The position numbers and the translations under genes were made by a program. 64,000 nt of DNA, taken from the NCBI GenBank assembly GCA_004143945.1, contig SEHB01000007.1, forward strand, positions 1 to 64,000. Direction: 5' to 3'. Numbering within the stretch: the first letter of the stretch is position 1; each line of letters opens with the position of its first letter. The stretch comes from Lysobacteraceae bacterium. Its GTDB lineage: Bacteria; Pseudomonadota; Gammaproteobacteria; Xanthomonadales; Rhodanobacteraceae. The notes beneath the pieces are model-generated. The model saw only the letters and a list, made by a program, of their open reading frames with translations. It made no database searches and was not told the origin of the DNA. Below, piece by piece: positions 11,588 to 21,990 of the stretch.

Positions 11588-11963
11588 GCTCGAGCACGTA
11601 GCGCGCGGGTGCGCCGCTGGAGTAGCCGCGGCAGGGATCGGCGATGCACGGCGGCACGTCGCGCTGCACGCTGACCAGGCGTCGTTCGGCATCGAAGAAC
11701 AGCATGTCCAGCGGGATCTTCGTGTTCTTCATCCAGAACGCGCGCGGTGCGTCGTCGGGGAAAACGAACAGCATGCCGTGGTCGACTGGCATCTCGGTTC
11801 GGTTCATGAGGCCCTGCGCGCGCGCCGCGTCGTCTTCGGCGATCTCGATCGAATAGCGCTGCCCCGCGAGTTCGACGTGCGGCCCCTCGGCCGCGCAGGC
11901 GCCGACGCCCGCGACGAGCGCGAGAGACGCGAGCAGGCGCGGAAGGACGGATCGGATCGGCAT
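11523..11963 (-). CDS. DUF192 family exported protein
   Basis: YSIEIAEDDAARAQGLMNRTEMPVDHGMLFVFPDDAPRAFWMKNTKIPLDMLFFD...VLELNAG is a DUF192 signature. Confidence 0.9.
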   Translation of the reverse strand: MPIRSVLPRLLASLALVAGVGACAAEGPHVELAGQRYSIEIAEDDAARAQGLMNRTEMPVDHGMLFVFPDDAPRAFWMKNTKIPLDMLFFDAERRLVSVQRDVPPCIADPCRGYSSGAPARYVLELNAGQASKLGVHPGDELTIHR

Positions 11964-11985
11964 CGTGGAGCCTCCTGTGCAGGCC

Positions 11986-12921
11986 TCAGCCCAGCGCGTG
12001 GCCAAACTGCTGGCGATATTGTTCCGCGAATTCCGCATAGTCGAAACGCTGGTTCTGGGTGCCCGGATGCTCGACTTTGAGCGCGCCCATCAAGGAGGCC
12101 ATGCGCCCGCAGACCTCGAGCCCGTAGCCGCGCATGAGCCCGAAGATCAGGCCCGCGCGATACGCATCGCCGCAGCCGGTCGGATCGGTGATGCGGCGCT
12201 CGTGCGCAGGCGGGATCTGCGTGATCGCGCCGTCCGCGCGGATTACCGAGCCGCGCGGACCCTGCGTGATGATGTAGGCACGCGCCTTCGAGGCGATCGT
12301 CGCGGCGTCCCAGCCGGTGCGTTCCTGCAGCAGGTTCGATTCGTAGTCGTTGACGACGACGTAGTCCGCGATCTCGATGAAATGGCGGAACTCCTCGCCG
12401 TTGAACAACGGCATCGCCTGGCCCGGATCGAAGATGAAAGGGATGCCGAGTTCGGCGAACTCGGCCGCGTTCTGCAGCATCGCATCGCGGCCGTCCGGCG
12501 CGACGATGCCGAACGTCGCGCCGTCGACGTCGCGCACGTGGTTCTCGTGGCTGCGCAGCATCGCGCCCGGATGGAACGCGGTGATCTGGTTGTTGTCGAG
12601 GTCGGTGGTCATGAACGCCTGCGCGGTGAACATCTCCGGCAGCTCGCGCACGTGGTCGAGGCGGATGCCCTGGCTCGTGAACCACTCGCGATACGGGCCG
12701 AAATCCTGTCCGACGGTGGCCATCGGGATCGGATCGGCGCCGAGCAACTTGAGGTTGTAGGCGATGTTGCCGGCGCAGCCGCCGAACTCGCGCCGCATGC
12801 GCGGCACCAGGAACGACACGTTCAGGATGTGCACCTTGTCGGGCAGGATGTGGTTCTTGAACTGGTCCTGGAACACCATGATGGTGTCGTAGGCGAGCGA
12901 GCCGCAGATCAGTGCTGACAT
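11986..12921 (-). CDS. PfkB-family carbohydrate (possibly adenosine) kinase
   Basis: MSALICGSLAYDTIMVFQDQF..., GGCAGNIAYNLKLLG, ITDPTGCGDAYRAGLIFGL. Confidence 0.9.
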   Translation of the reverse strand: MSALICGSLAYDTIMVFQDQFKNHILPDKVHILNVSFLVPRMRREFGGCAGNIAYNLKLLGADPIPMATVGQDFGPYREWFTSQGIRLDHVRELPEMFTAQAFMTTDLDNNQITAFHPGAMLRSHENHVRDVDGATFGIVAPDGRDAMLQNAAEFAELGIPFIFDPGQAMPLFNGEEFRHFIEIADYVVVNDYESNLLQERTGWDAATIASKARAYIITQGPRGSVIRADGAITQIPPAHERRITDPTGCGDAYRAGLIFGLMRGYGLEVCGRMASLMGALKVEHPGTQNQRFDYAEFAEQYRQQFGHALG

Positions 12922-13146
12922 TCGGGAATCCGCATCCTGGGCCCGGCGGTGGGCCGGGCCAAACCGCTCGATCTTACCCGACACGGCGGGAGCGGCGGAA
13001 GGCGAGTACCCGAAACGGAGGCGCAGGCAGTCGGGCAGCCTGCGCTCGACCAGCGCCATCGCCGTGCCGTCGAGCGCGCGGAAACCAGCGTCGCGCAAGG
13101 CATTTTTAACCTCGGCGTCCTTGCCCGCGCGCGCGATGGCGTCTAG

Positions 13147-14238
<1,092 letters not shown>

Positions 14239-14240
14239 CC

Positions 14241-14328
14241 GGGAATGGGGAATCGGGAATGGTAAGTAGCGCCATGCGCGCGCCGAACCTGCCGTCACCA
14301 TTCCCTATTCGCCATTCCCCATTCCCCG
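14241..14328. repeat. Inverted pair of GGGAATGGGGAAT-type repeats in the mreB-mreC gap
   Basis: gggaatggggaatcgggaatggt (14241-14263) versus accattccctattcgccattccccattccc (14297-about 14327), with a spacer of about 33 nt; together they can form a long imperfect stem-loop. Confidence 0.8.
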
Positions 14329-14331
14329 CCC

Positions 14332-15237
14332 ATGCGCACCGACACCGCCACCCTGTTCGCCGAGGGCTCGGCCAGCACGCTGAGGCTCATCGTCTATCTC
14401 GCGATCGCGGTCGCGCTGATGGTGCTCGACCACCGCGGCGGCTGGCTGCAGTCGCTGCGCCGCCATGTGGGCCAGACCCTGGTTGAGCCGGCCTGGCGCG
14501 TGGCCGCGCTGCCGTCCGAAGTCGCGCGCGCCGCGCGCATGGCGGTCGTCACGCAGGACAGCCTCGCGAGCGAGAACCGACTCTTGCGCGAGCAGTTGCT
14601 GCTGGCGCAGACGCGCCTCAACCGCCTCGACGTGCTGGTCGCGCAGAACGAGCGCCTGAAGGAGCTGCTCGATGCGCAGCAGGACCTCGGCCTGTCGGTG
14701 CAGTTCGCACGCATCGTCGACGTCGACCTCGATCCGTTCCGCCATCGCATCGTGCTCGATGTCGGGAGCAACCAGGGCGTCGCGATCGGCCAGCCCGTCA
14801 TCGACGCACACGGCGTGATGGGACAGGTGGTCGAAGTCCTCGCGGACTCCGCGATCGTGATGCTCGTCACCGACCCGACGCACGCGGTACCGGTGGTGGT
14901 CGAGCGCACAGGCCTGCGCACGGTCGCGTACGGCAGCGGCGCGATCGACCGGCTCGAACTGCCCAACATCCCGATCAGCGCCGACGTCGCGGTCGGCGAC
15001 CGCCTGATGACCTCGGGCCTCGGCGGACGCTTCCCCGCGGGATTCCCGCTCGGCGAAATCCTCTCGGTCAACAACTCCGAGGACGGCATGTTCGCCGCCG
15101 CGGTCGCGCGGCCCGCAGCCGCGCTCGATCGCAGCGGAGAGGTGTTGCTGCTCGGCGACCAGCCGCAGCCTTACGGCCCACCTTCGCCGGAGCCCGCGGG
15201 TCCGCCCGTTCCCGAAACGCGGAAGCCCGGCGCATGA
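14332..15237 (+). CDS. mreC: Rod shape-determining protein MreC
   Basis: Position after mreB; coiled coil after a TM helix, then FARIVDVDLDPFRHRIVLDVGSNQGVAIGQPVIDAHGVMGQVVEV. Confidence 0.96.
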   Translation: MRTDTATLFAEGSASTLRLIVYLAIAVALMVLDHRGGWLQSLRRHVGQTLVEPAWRVAALPSEVARAARMAVVTQDSLASENRLLREQLLLAQTRLNRLDVLVAQNERLKELLDAQQDLGLSVQFARIVDVDLDPFRHRIVLDVGSNQGVAIGQPVIDAHGVMGQVVEVLADSAIVMLVTDPTHAVPVVVERTGLRTVAYGSGAIDRLELPNIPISADVAVGDRLMTSGLGGRFPAGFPLGEILSVNNSEDGMFAAAVARPAAALDRSGEVLLLGDQPQPYGPPSPEPAGPPVPETRKPGA

Positions 15238-15722
15238 ACCGCTGGCGCGCGCAGGGATGGTTGATGCTCGCGAGCCTCGTGCTCGCGTTCCTGCTGCAGT
15301 TGCTGCCGTTGCCGGTCGCGATGCTGCCGTTCAAGCCGTGGTGGATCGGACTCGTGCTGGTCTACTGGACGATCGAGGTGCCCGAACGCGCCGGGCTCGG
15401 CCTTGCGTTCGCGTTCGGCCTCGCAGGCGATATCGTGACCGGCGAGTTGCTCGGCGAGCAGGCGCTGCGGCTGGTCGTGCTCGCCTTCATCGTGCTGCGC
15501 TTCCGCGCACGCCTGCGCTTCTTCCCGATCTGGCAGCAGACGCTCGCGGTGTTCGCGTTGCTGCTCAATGACCGCGTCGTCACGCTGATGGTGCGTGGTT
15601 TCGCGGGCGAGCCGATGCCGCCGGCCACGTTCTGGATGTCGCCGCTGACCGGCATGCTCGCGTGGCCGTTCGTGTACCTGCTCTTCGACGACGTGCGCAC
15701 GCGCCTGCGCGCGAAGGACTAG
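15234..15722 (+). CDS. mreD: Rod shape-determining protein MreD
   Basis: Small hydrophobic protein with a 4-nt overlap with mreC; synteny. Confidence 0.93.
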   Translation: MNRWRAQGWLMLASLVLAFLLQLLPLPVAMLPFKPWWIGLVLVYWTIEVPERAGLGLAFAFGLAGDIVTGELLGEQALRLVVLAFIVLRFRARLRFFPIWQQTLAVFALLLNDRVVTLMVRGFAGEPMPPATFWMSPLTGMLAWPFVYLLFDDVRTRLRAKD

Positions 15723-15795
15723 GCGTGCGTCGCGACGGCGAACGCGTGCCTGCCCGCGTGCTCGCCGCGCGTGCCGCACGGGTACGCGCGAGGGC

Positions 15796-17709
15796 ATGCC
15801 CGTGGTGATGCGCGGCACGCTCAAACCGCTGAAGGAAGGTCGCCACGAAGCGGCGCTGTTCCGACGCCGCGCGGTGGTCGGCATGCTCGCGATCGTCGCG
15901 TTCCTCGTCGCGCTCGGCTTGCGTTTCGCCTATCTGCAGGTCGATCGCCATCACGAGCTGAGCCTGCGTTCCGACGCGAACCGCGTCGTCACGCGCCCGC
16001 TGGCGCCGACGCGCGGCCTGATCTACGACCGCAACGGCGTGCTGCTGGCCGAGAATGTCGCGGCCTTCAGGCTCGAAGTCACACCCGAGCAGGTCAAGGA
16101 CATCGACGCGATGCTGGACGCGCTCGCACGCGTGGTGCCGCTCAGCGAGGACGACCTGACGCGCTTCCACGCGACGCGCAAGGGCAAGCGCTCCTACGAG
16201 GGCGTGCCGCTGCGGCTCAAGCTGTCGGAAGAGGAGATCGCGCGCTTCTCGGTCAGCCGCTGGGCGTTTCCCGGCGTCGACGTGGTGCCCTACCTCACGC
16301 GCTCGTATCCGCTCGGCGCAGAGTTCGCGCACACGGTCGGCTATGTCGGTCGCATCGACGAGGACGATCTCGCGCGGCTCGATCGCGGCGACTATGCCGG
16401 TACCAGCCACGTCGGCAAGACCGGGATCGAGCGACGTTATGAAGACCGGCTGCACGGCGAGCCCGGCTACGAACAGGTGGAGGTCAATGCCGACCACCGC
16501 CCGCTGCGCGTGCTCGAACGCGTGCCGCCCAAGCCCGGGCAGAACCTCTACCTCACGATCGACGCGCGCATCCAGGAGGCGGCCGAAGTCGCATTCGCGG
16601 GCCGCGCGGGTGCGGCCGTCGCGATCGACCCGCGCAACGGCGAAGTGCTCGCGATGGTCAGCGTGCCGAGCTTCGATCCGAACCTGTTCGTCAACGGCAT
16701 CTCGCGCGCCGATTACGCCGCGCTGCTGGCCGACCCGGGCAAGCCGCTGCTGAACCGCCTGCTGCGCGGCAACTACGTGCCCGGCTCGACGATGAAGCCA
16801 TTCGTCGGCCTCGCCGGGCTCGAGTACGGCATCCGCAAGCCCTCCGACACCATCCTCTCGACCGGCGAGTTCCACATCCCGGGCCAGTCGCGCGGCTACC
16901 GCGACGACAAGCGCGGCGGCCACGGCCGCGTCGACCTCGTGCAGGCGATCGCGCAATCGGCGAACACCTATTTCTATTCGGTCGCGCTCGATCTCGGCAT
17001 CGACCGCTTCAGCGAATTCATGCGCCGCTTCGGTTTCGGCCAGCCGACCGGCATCGATCTCGATGGCGAAGGCAGCGGCGTGCTGCCGTCGCGCGAATGG
17101 AAGCGCGGGCGCATGAACCAGCCCTGGTATCCGGGCGAGACGGTGATCGCGGGCATCGGCCAGGGATACTGGGTGGTGACCCCGCTGCAGCTCGCGCATG
17201 CGGTCGCGATCCTCGCCGCGCGCGGAGAGCCGCACGTGCCGCACCTGCTGTCGGCGGCGCAGCAGGGTTTCGACGTGGCGCCGGTGCCGGTCCCGCCATC
17301 GCCCCCACGGCCCAACGTCATGCGCAACCAGGCCGACTGGGAGGCGATCGAACTCGGCATGATCGAAGTGCTGCGCAGTGGCACCGCGCGCGGCATCGAT
17401 CGGGATTTCCCGTACGTGATCGCGGGCAAGACCGGCACCGCGGAGCGCTTCTCGCGCACCGACGAAACCTGGACCAGCATCAGCACCAGCCCGATCGAGC
17501 GCCACCAGGTGCTGTTCGAGGCGTTCACGCCGGCCGAGGACGCGCGCATCGCGGTGATCGTCGCGCTCGAAGCCGGCCGCAGCGGCGCGCACGATGCCGC
17601 GCCGATCGTGCGCAAGATCCTCGATGCCTGGCTGCCGGGCGATCTCGCGCGCAATGGCGGGACGCCGGCGATCGGCGGCGGCACGGCGTCGGGGGGGAGC
17701 CGCGGATGA
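15796..17709 (+). CDS. mrdA: Penicillin-binding protein 2
   Basis: FLVALGLRFAYLQV, RGLIYDRNGVLLAEN, GSTMKPF (SxxK), SANTYFY, GKTGTAE. Confidence 0.97.
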   Translation: MPVVMRGTLKPLKEGRHEAALFRRRAVVGMLAIVAFLVALGLRFAYLQVDRHHELSLRSDANRVVTRPLAPTRGLIYDRNGVLLAENVAAFRLEVTPEQVKDIDAMLDALARVVPLSEDDLTRFHATRKGKRSYEGVPLRLKLSEEEIARFSVSRWAFPGVDVVPYLTRSYPLGAEFAHTVGYVGRIDEDDLARLDRGDYAGTSHVGKTGIERRYEDRLHGEPGYEQVEVNADHRPLRVLERVPPKPGQNLYLTIDARIQEAAEVAFAGRAGAAVAIDPRNGEVLAMVSVPSFDPNLFVNGISRADYAALLADPGKPLLNRLLRGNYVPGSTMKPFVGLAGLEYGIRKPSDTILSTGEFHIPGQSRGYRDDKRGGHGRVDLVQAIAQSANTYFYSVALDLGIDRFSEFMRRFGFGQPTGIDLDGEGSGVLPSREWKRGRMNQPWYPGETVIAGIGQGYWVVTPLQLAHAVAILAARGEPHVPHLLSAAQQGFDVAPVPVPPSPPRPNVMRNQADWEAIELGMIEVLRSGTARGIDRDFPYVIAGKTGTAERFSRTDETWTSISTSPIERHQVLFEAFTPAEDARIAVIVALEAGRSGAHDAAPIVRKILDAWLPGDLARNGGTPAIGGGTASGGSRG

Positions 17710-18830
17710 TCGACGAAGCGCTCGCGCGACTGCGCCATCGACTCGCGACGCTGTGGCGCAAGCCTCGGTTGGACCTGCCCTTGTTCGGCGCGTTGCTGCT
17801 GCTGATGGGCATCGGGCTCGTCACGCTCTACAGCGCGAGCGACCTCGACCGCAGCCAGGTGATCGCGCAGGGACTGCGCTTCGCGCTCGGGCTCGCATTG
17901 CTGCTGCTGATCGCGCGGATCCCTCCGCAGACGCTGCGCGCGTGGACGCCGTGGCTCTATGCCGGCAGCGTCGTGTTGCTCGCGCTGGTCGCCCTGCTCG
18001 GCGAAGGACGCGGCGCGCACCGCTGGCTCGACCTCGGCGTCGTGCGCTTCCAGCCGTCCGAGTTGCTCAAGCTGACGATGCCGATGATGGTCGCCTGGTA
18101 CCTCAATGGCCGGCCGTTGCCGCCGGGCTGGGGCACGCTCGGCGTGGTCGCGGTACTGATCGCGATCCCGGCCGGGTTCGTGGCCGAACAGCCCGACCTC
18201 GGCACCGCCCTGCTGATCGCCGCGAGCGGCGCATTCGGCGTGTTCCTGTCGGGCGTCGCGTGGTGGCGCATCGGCCTGATCGTCGGCGTCTGCGTCGCGC
18301 TGGTGCCGATCGGCTGGCCGTTCCTGCACGACTACCAGCGCAACCGCGTGCTGACGATGCTCGACCCGGAAGCCGATCCGCTCGGCAAGGGTTGGCACAT
18401 CATCCAGTCCAAGATCGCGGTCGGCTCCGGTGGCATCTGGGGCAAGGGCTGGCACAACGGCACGCAGTCGCGACTCGAATTCCTGCCCGAGCACACGACC
18501 GACTTCATCTTTTCGGTCTATGCCGAGGAATGGGGCCTGGTCGGCGTGCTGCTGCTGCTCGCGCTGTACGTGTTCATCATCGGTCGCTGCCTGTGGATCG
18601 CGGCCGAGGCGAAGGACACCTACGCACGCCTGCTCGCGGGCGCGATCGGCATGTCGCTGTTCGTCTACGTCGTCGTCAACGGCGGCATGATCACCGGCGT
18701 GTTGCCCGTGGTCGGCGTGCCGCTGCCGCTGATGAGCTACGGCGGCACTTCGGCGGTGTCGATGCTGACCGGCTTCGGCGTGCTGATGTCGATCCATGCG
18801 CACCGCAAGGTCCTCGGCTCGTCGCTGTGA
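17706..18830 (+). CDS. rodA: Rod shape-determining protein RodA
   Basis: SEDS-family glycosyltransferase: LVTLYSAS, QPSELLKLTMPMMVAWYL, EHTTDFIFSVYAEEWG, PLPLMSYGGTS. Confidence 0.97.
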   Translation: MIDEALARLRHRLATLWRKPRLDLPLFGALLLLMGIGLVTLYSASDLDRSQVIAQGLRFALGLALLLLIARIPPQTLRAWTPWLYAGSVVLLALVALLGEGRGAHRWLDLGVVRFQPSELLKLTMPMMVAWYLNGRPLPPGWGTLGVVAVLIAIPAGFVAEQPDLGTALLIAASGAFGVFLSGVAWWRIGLIVGVCVALVPIGWPFLHDYQRNRVLTMLDPEADPLGKGWHIIQSKIAVGSGGIWGKGWHNGTQSRLEFLPEHTTDFIFSVYAEEWGLVGVLLLLALYVFIIGRCLWIAAEAKDTYARLLAGAIGMSLFVYVVVNGGMITGVLPVVGVPLPLMSYGGTSAVSMLTGFGVLMSIHAHRKVLGSSL

Positions 18831-18870
18831 TAGCGTACGGGCGTCCGCGCGCCGGATCGCGAGGTTTCGC

Positions 18871-20274
18871 ATGAAAGGGCATCTGCAGGCACTGGCGTTG
18901 GCGCTCGCTGCGCACGCACCAGCCGCGGTCGCCGTGTCGCTCGCCCACGACGGCAGCGGGCAGGTGCTGCTGTTCCCGTACTACACGGCGAACGGCAGCC
19001 AGGACACCCTGCTCACCATCGGCAATCGCATGGATGAGCCGCAAGTGGCAAGGGTGCGCTTCCTCGAGGGCTACAACGGGCGCCCGGTGCTCGAGTTCGA
19101 CCTGTACCTCGATCGCAATGACATCTGGACCGCGGCGGTCACGCTGGGCGAAGGAGGCCACGCGCTGCTGCGCACGGCCGATCCGTCCTGCACCGTACCG
19201 GCGATCCCGGCGGCCGGCGCGACGTTCTCCACGGCGGAGTTCGACGGCAGCGGCAGCCTGTCCGCCGATCCCGGGCCGCACGACGCCGCGCGTACACGCG
19301 AAGGCTTGATCGAAGTGATCGCGGGCGCGACGCTCGGCATTGGCACGCCGACCCACCTGCACATCACCCAGCTGGCGCCAGCCTGCGGCGAACTGCCAGG
19401 TTCGATGTTCGAGGACATCACGGATCGCGGCGGCGCGCTGTACGGGACCGCCGCGATCATCAGCGTCGGCGAGGGGCTCTACTACGCGTATGACGCCGTC
19501 GCGCTGCGCGACTTCTCGGCCGATCCGCTCTATGGGCCCGCGATGGATGCTTCGGGACCGTCGCTCGCGGACGCCGGAGGATCCGCCGCGGGCGCCGATG
19601 CATGGATCGACGGCTACGGTCCGTTGCACTTCGATCGCAAGATCGATGCCGTCAGCGCCGTGCTCGCCAGGTATGGTTTGCACAACCAGTACATCGCGGC
19701 ACCCGCGCTTGGTGCGCGCACCGACTGGATCGTCACGTTTCCGACCCAGCGCTACTACACCGACCCCGCCGTGTCGGGGAGTGCAATCGCGCTTCCTCCG
19801 TTCGTCGTGCCGTTCCAGGCGCCCGGCGTCGCGCGGGTGGAGTTCGCCGAACCGCGGATCTACGACCGCCAGGGCGCGACCTGCCTCGGAACCTATTGCC
19901 TGTACGAAGCCCCGTTCCACCTCGACCACGCGGTGAACGCGATCACGTTCGCGCAGCCGGAGGACGTCGGTGATCCATCCGGCGTGTTCGGCTCCCGGCT
20001 CGTCGCCTACCTGTACCCGTACGCCGACGCGGGCCACGTGCTGCTGCCGGATGCGCTGACACGCACGCTCGAGGGCGAAGACGGCGGCCCGCTGCAGCGC
20101 GGCCGCGTGTGCGTGAAAGGTCTGCCCGAGATCGGCTTCCTCGCCTACAACCTCGTCAACGCGAACGCGCAGCCCGGTCGCCTCGCGAACTATGGCGGCG
20201 TGTATCGCGACCACTGGTATCCAGCCGAGGTCTACGCGCGGGACACGCCGTTCGGTACCCACGAATGCCTCTAG
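18871..20274 (+). CDS. Exported hypothetical protein
   Basis: Signal peptide MKGHLQALALALAAHAPAAVA, then VSLAHDGSGQVLLFPYYTANGSQDTLLTIGNRMDEPQ...; 467 aa. Confidence 0.75.
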   Translation: MKGHLQALALALAAHAPAAVAVSLAHDGSGQVLLFPYYTANGSQDTLLTIGNRMDEPQVARVRFLEGYNGRPVLEFDLYLDRNDIWTAAVTLGEGGHALLRTADPSCTVPAIPAAGATFSTAEFDGSGSLSADPGPHDAARTREGLIEVIAGATLGIGTPTHLHITQLAPACGELPGSMFEDITDRGGALYGTAAIISVGEGLYYAYDAVALRDFSADPLYGPAMDASGPSLADAGGSAAGADAWIDGYGPLHFDRKIDAVSAVLARYGLHNQYIAAPALGARTDWIVTFPTQRYYTDPAVSGSAIALPPFVVPFQAPGVARVEFAEPRIYDRQGATCLGTYCLYEAPFHLDHAVNAITFAQPEDVGDPSGVFGSRLVAYLYPYADAGHVLLPDALTRTLEGEDGGPLQRGRVCVKGLPEIGFLAYNLVNANAQPGRLANYGGVYRDHWYPAEVYARDTPFGTHECL

Positions 20275-20317
20275 TCGCGCGCCGCGCGGACGCGCGGCGC
20301 GGCCTCCGGCGACCGCC

Positions 20318-20806
20318 TCAGAGGCAATCGACCAGATGGTCGTAAATCGAGTCCGTTCCGCCCGGAAGCGGCATGAACAGCGGTTGCTCGCCCGCGAGCG
20401 CGACCAGCAGTTGCGCCATCGTCACGTCCGGCGCGAGCGTGATCGGGCAGTTCCACGCGGGGACGTCCACCGAGAGCCCGCCCGTGCCTGCATCGATGCC
20501 CTCGTTGCTCGCCGCGAAGCTCCACGTGCAGGCTCCGATGCGGCCACTTCGCAGTTGCACCGAGCACTGGAAGCGCAGCGGCGCGATGTTGGAGTAGTCG
20601 CCCTCGCAGAAGGTGTCGCCGCAGATGTCCTCGAAGCCGAGCTCGAGCCCCGCGCGCAGCGCGTACCAGGCCTCGTACTGCGCCTCTTCGGTGAAATACG
20701 AGTACGGATCGACGAATGGCGGCCGCCACGCGTCGGCGTGCGAGGGTACTGCCTGTGCGCCGAACGTGGCGAGGGTGATTGCAGCAAGCAATGGATGTAA
20801 GCGCAT
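20318..20806 (-). CDS. Exported hypothetical protein, Cys-containing
   Basis: Signal peptide MRLHPLLAAITLATFGAQAVPSHA; 162 aa with several Cys. Confidence 0.65.
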   Translation of the reverse strand: MRLHPLLAAITLATFGAQAVPSHADAWRPPFVDPYSYFTEEAQYEAWYALRAGLELGFEDICGDTFCEGDYSNIAPLRFQCSVQLRSGRIGACTWSFAASNEGIDAGTGGLSVDVPAWNCPITLAPDVTMAQLLVALAGEQPLFMPLPGGTDSIYDHLVDCL

Positions 20807-20991
20807 GGTGGTCCTCCCTGGACTGGCGTGTTGCTCCGCGCGGTCCACCGCGGACCGCGCGCAACACGAAGCATCCTGCCGCTACGACGCGCGTCGCGCG
20901 ATCCGCGTTCGCCGTCTCGGCGCGTAGGAGAACTGCGTGGCGTGCATGCGGTGCGGGCGGTTCCGCCCGTCCGCGGTGGTACATTAGGCCG

Positions 20992-21990
20992 ATGCGAACC
21001 CTTTTCCGCGCCTGGTGCGCATGCGTCCTCCTCCTGATCGCCGTGGGCGGCGGCAGCGCGTCCGCGGGCGAAACGTCCGACGCGCAGCGCGCGTTCGCGG
21101 CCGAAGTCGCGCGCGAAGGCGGGCCTTCCGAAGCCGACGTACTGGCCACGCTCGCGGGCGCGAAGGTGCAGTCCTCGATCCTCGAGGCGATCGCGCGCCC
21201 GGCCGAGAAGACGCGCGAGTGGAAGGACTACCGTCCGATCTTCCTGACCGATGGCCGCATCGACGATGGCGTCGATTTCTACCTCGCGCACCGGGAGTTG
21301 CTCGATCGCATCGGCGCCGAGTACGGCGTGCCGCCCGAGGTCATCGTCGCGATCATCGGCGTCGAGACCAGTTACGGGCGCATCACCGGCAAGTACCGCG
21401 TTCTTGATGCGCTCTACACGCTCGCCTTCCACTATCCGCCGCGCGCGACCTTCTTCCGCGGCGAGCTGAAACGCCTGTTCCTGCTTGGCGACCAGCACCT
21501 CGCGTTTCCGATCGACGAGCTCCGCGGCTCCTACGCGGGTGCGATGGGCTGGGGCCAGTTCATGCCGACCAGCGTCGCGAACTGGGCCCGGGACGAGGAC
21601 GCGGACGGTCGCATCGACCTGTGGTCGTCGATGCCCGACATCACCGCGAGCATCGCGAACTACTTCGTCGAGCACGGCTGGAAGGCCGGCGAGCCTGTCG
21701 CGGTGCGCGCGCAGCCAGCCGACGATGCGCGCGTGCTGCCCGACCCCGGCCTCGATCCGGTCTACCCGCTGCAGCAGATGGAGGCCTGGGGCTACGCGCC
21801 GCTCGCGCATGTCGACGCCGACACGCCGTCGACGCTGCTGAAACTGGAAGGCGAACGCGGTCCCGAGTACTGGCTTGTGTTCGGCAACTTCCGGACGATC
21901 ACGCGCTACAACAAGAGTCCGATGTACGCGCTCGCGGTGTGGCAGCTCGCGCAGGCGATCGCCGACGGCAGCAGGGCCGCGACGCGATGA
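20992..21990 (+). CDS. mltB: Lytic murein transglycosylase B
   Basis: YGVPPEVIVAIIGVETSYGRITGKYRVLDALYTLAF, GAMGWGQFMPTSVANWARD. Confidence 0.95.
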   Translation: MRTLFRAWCACVLLLIAVGGGSASAGETSDAQRAFAAEVAREGGPSEADVLATLAGAKVQSSILEAIARPAEKTREWKDYRPIFLTDGRIDDGVDFYLAHRELLDRIGAEYGVPPEVIVAIIGVETSYGRITGKYRVLDALYTLAFHYPPRATFFRGELKRLFLLGDQHLAFPIDELRGSYAGAMGWGQFMPTSVANWARDEDADGRIDLWSSMPDITASIANYFVEHGWKAGEPVAVRAQPADDARVLPDPGLDPVYPLQQMEAWGYAPLAHVDADTPSTLLKLEGERGPEYWLVFGNFRTITRYNKSPMYALAVWQLAQAIADGSRAATR

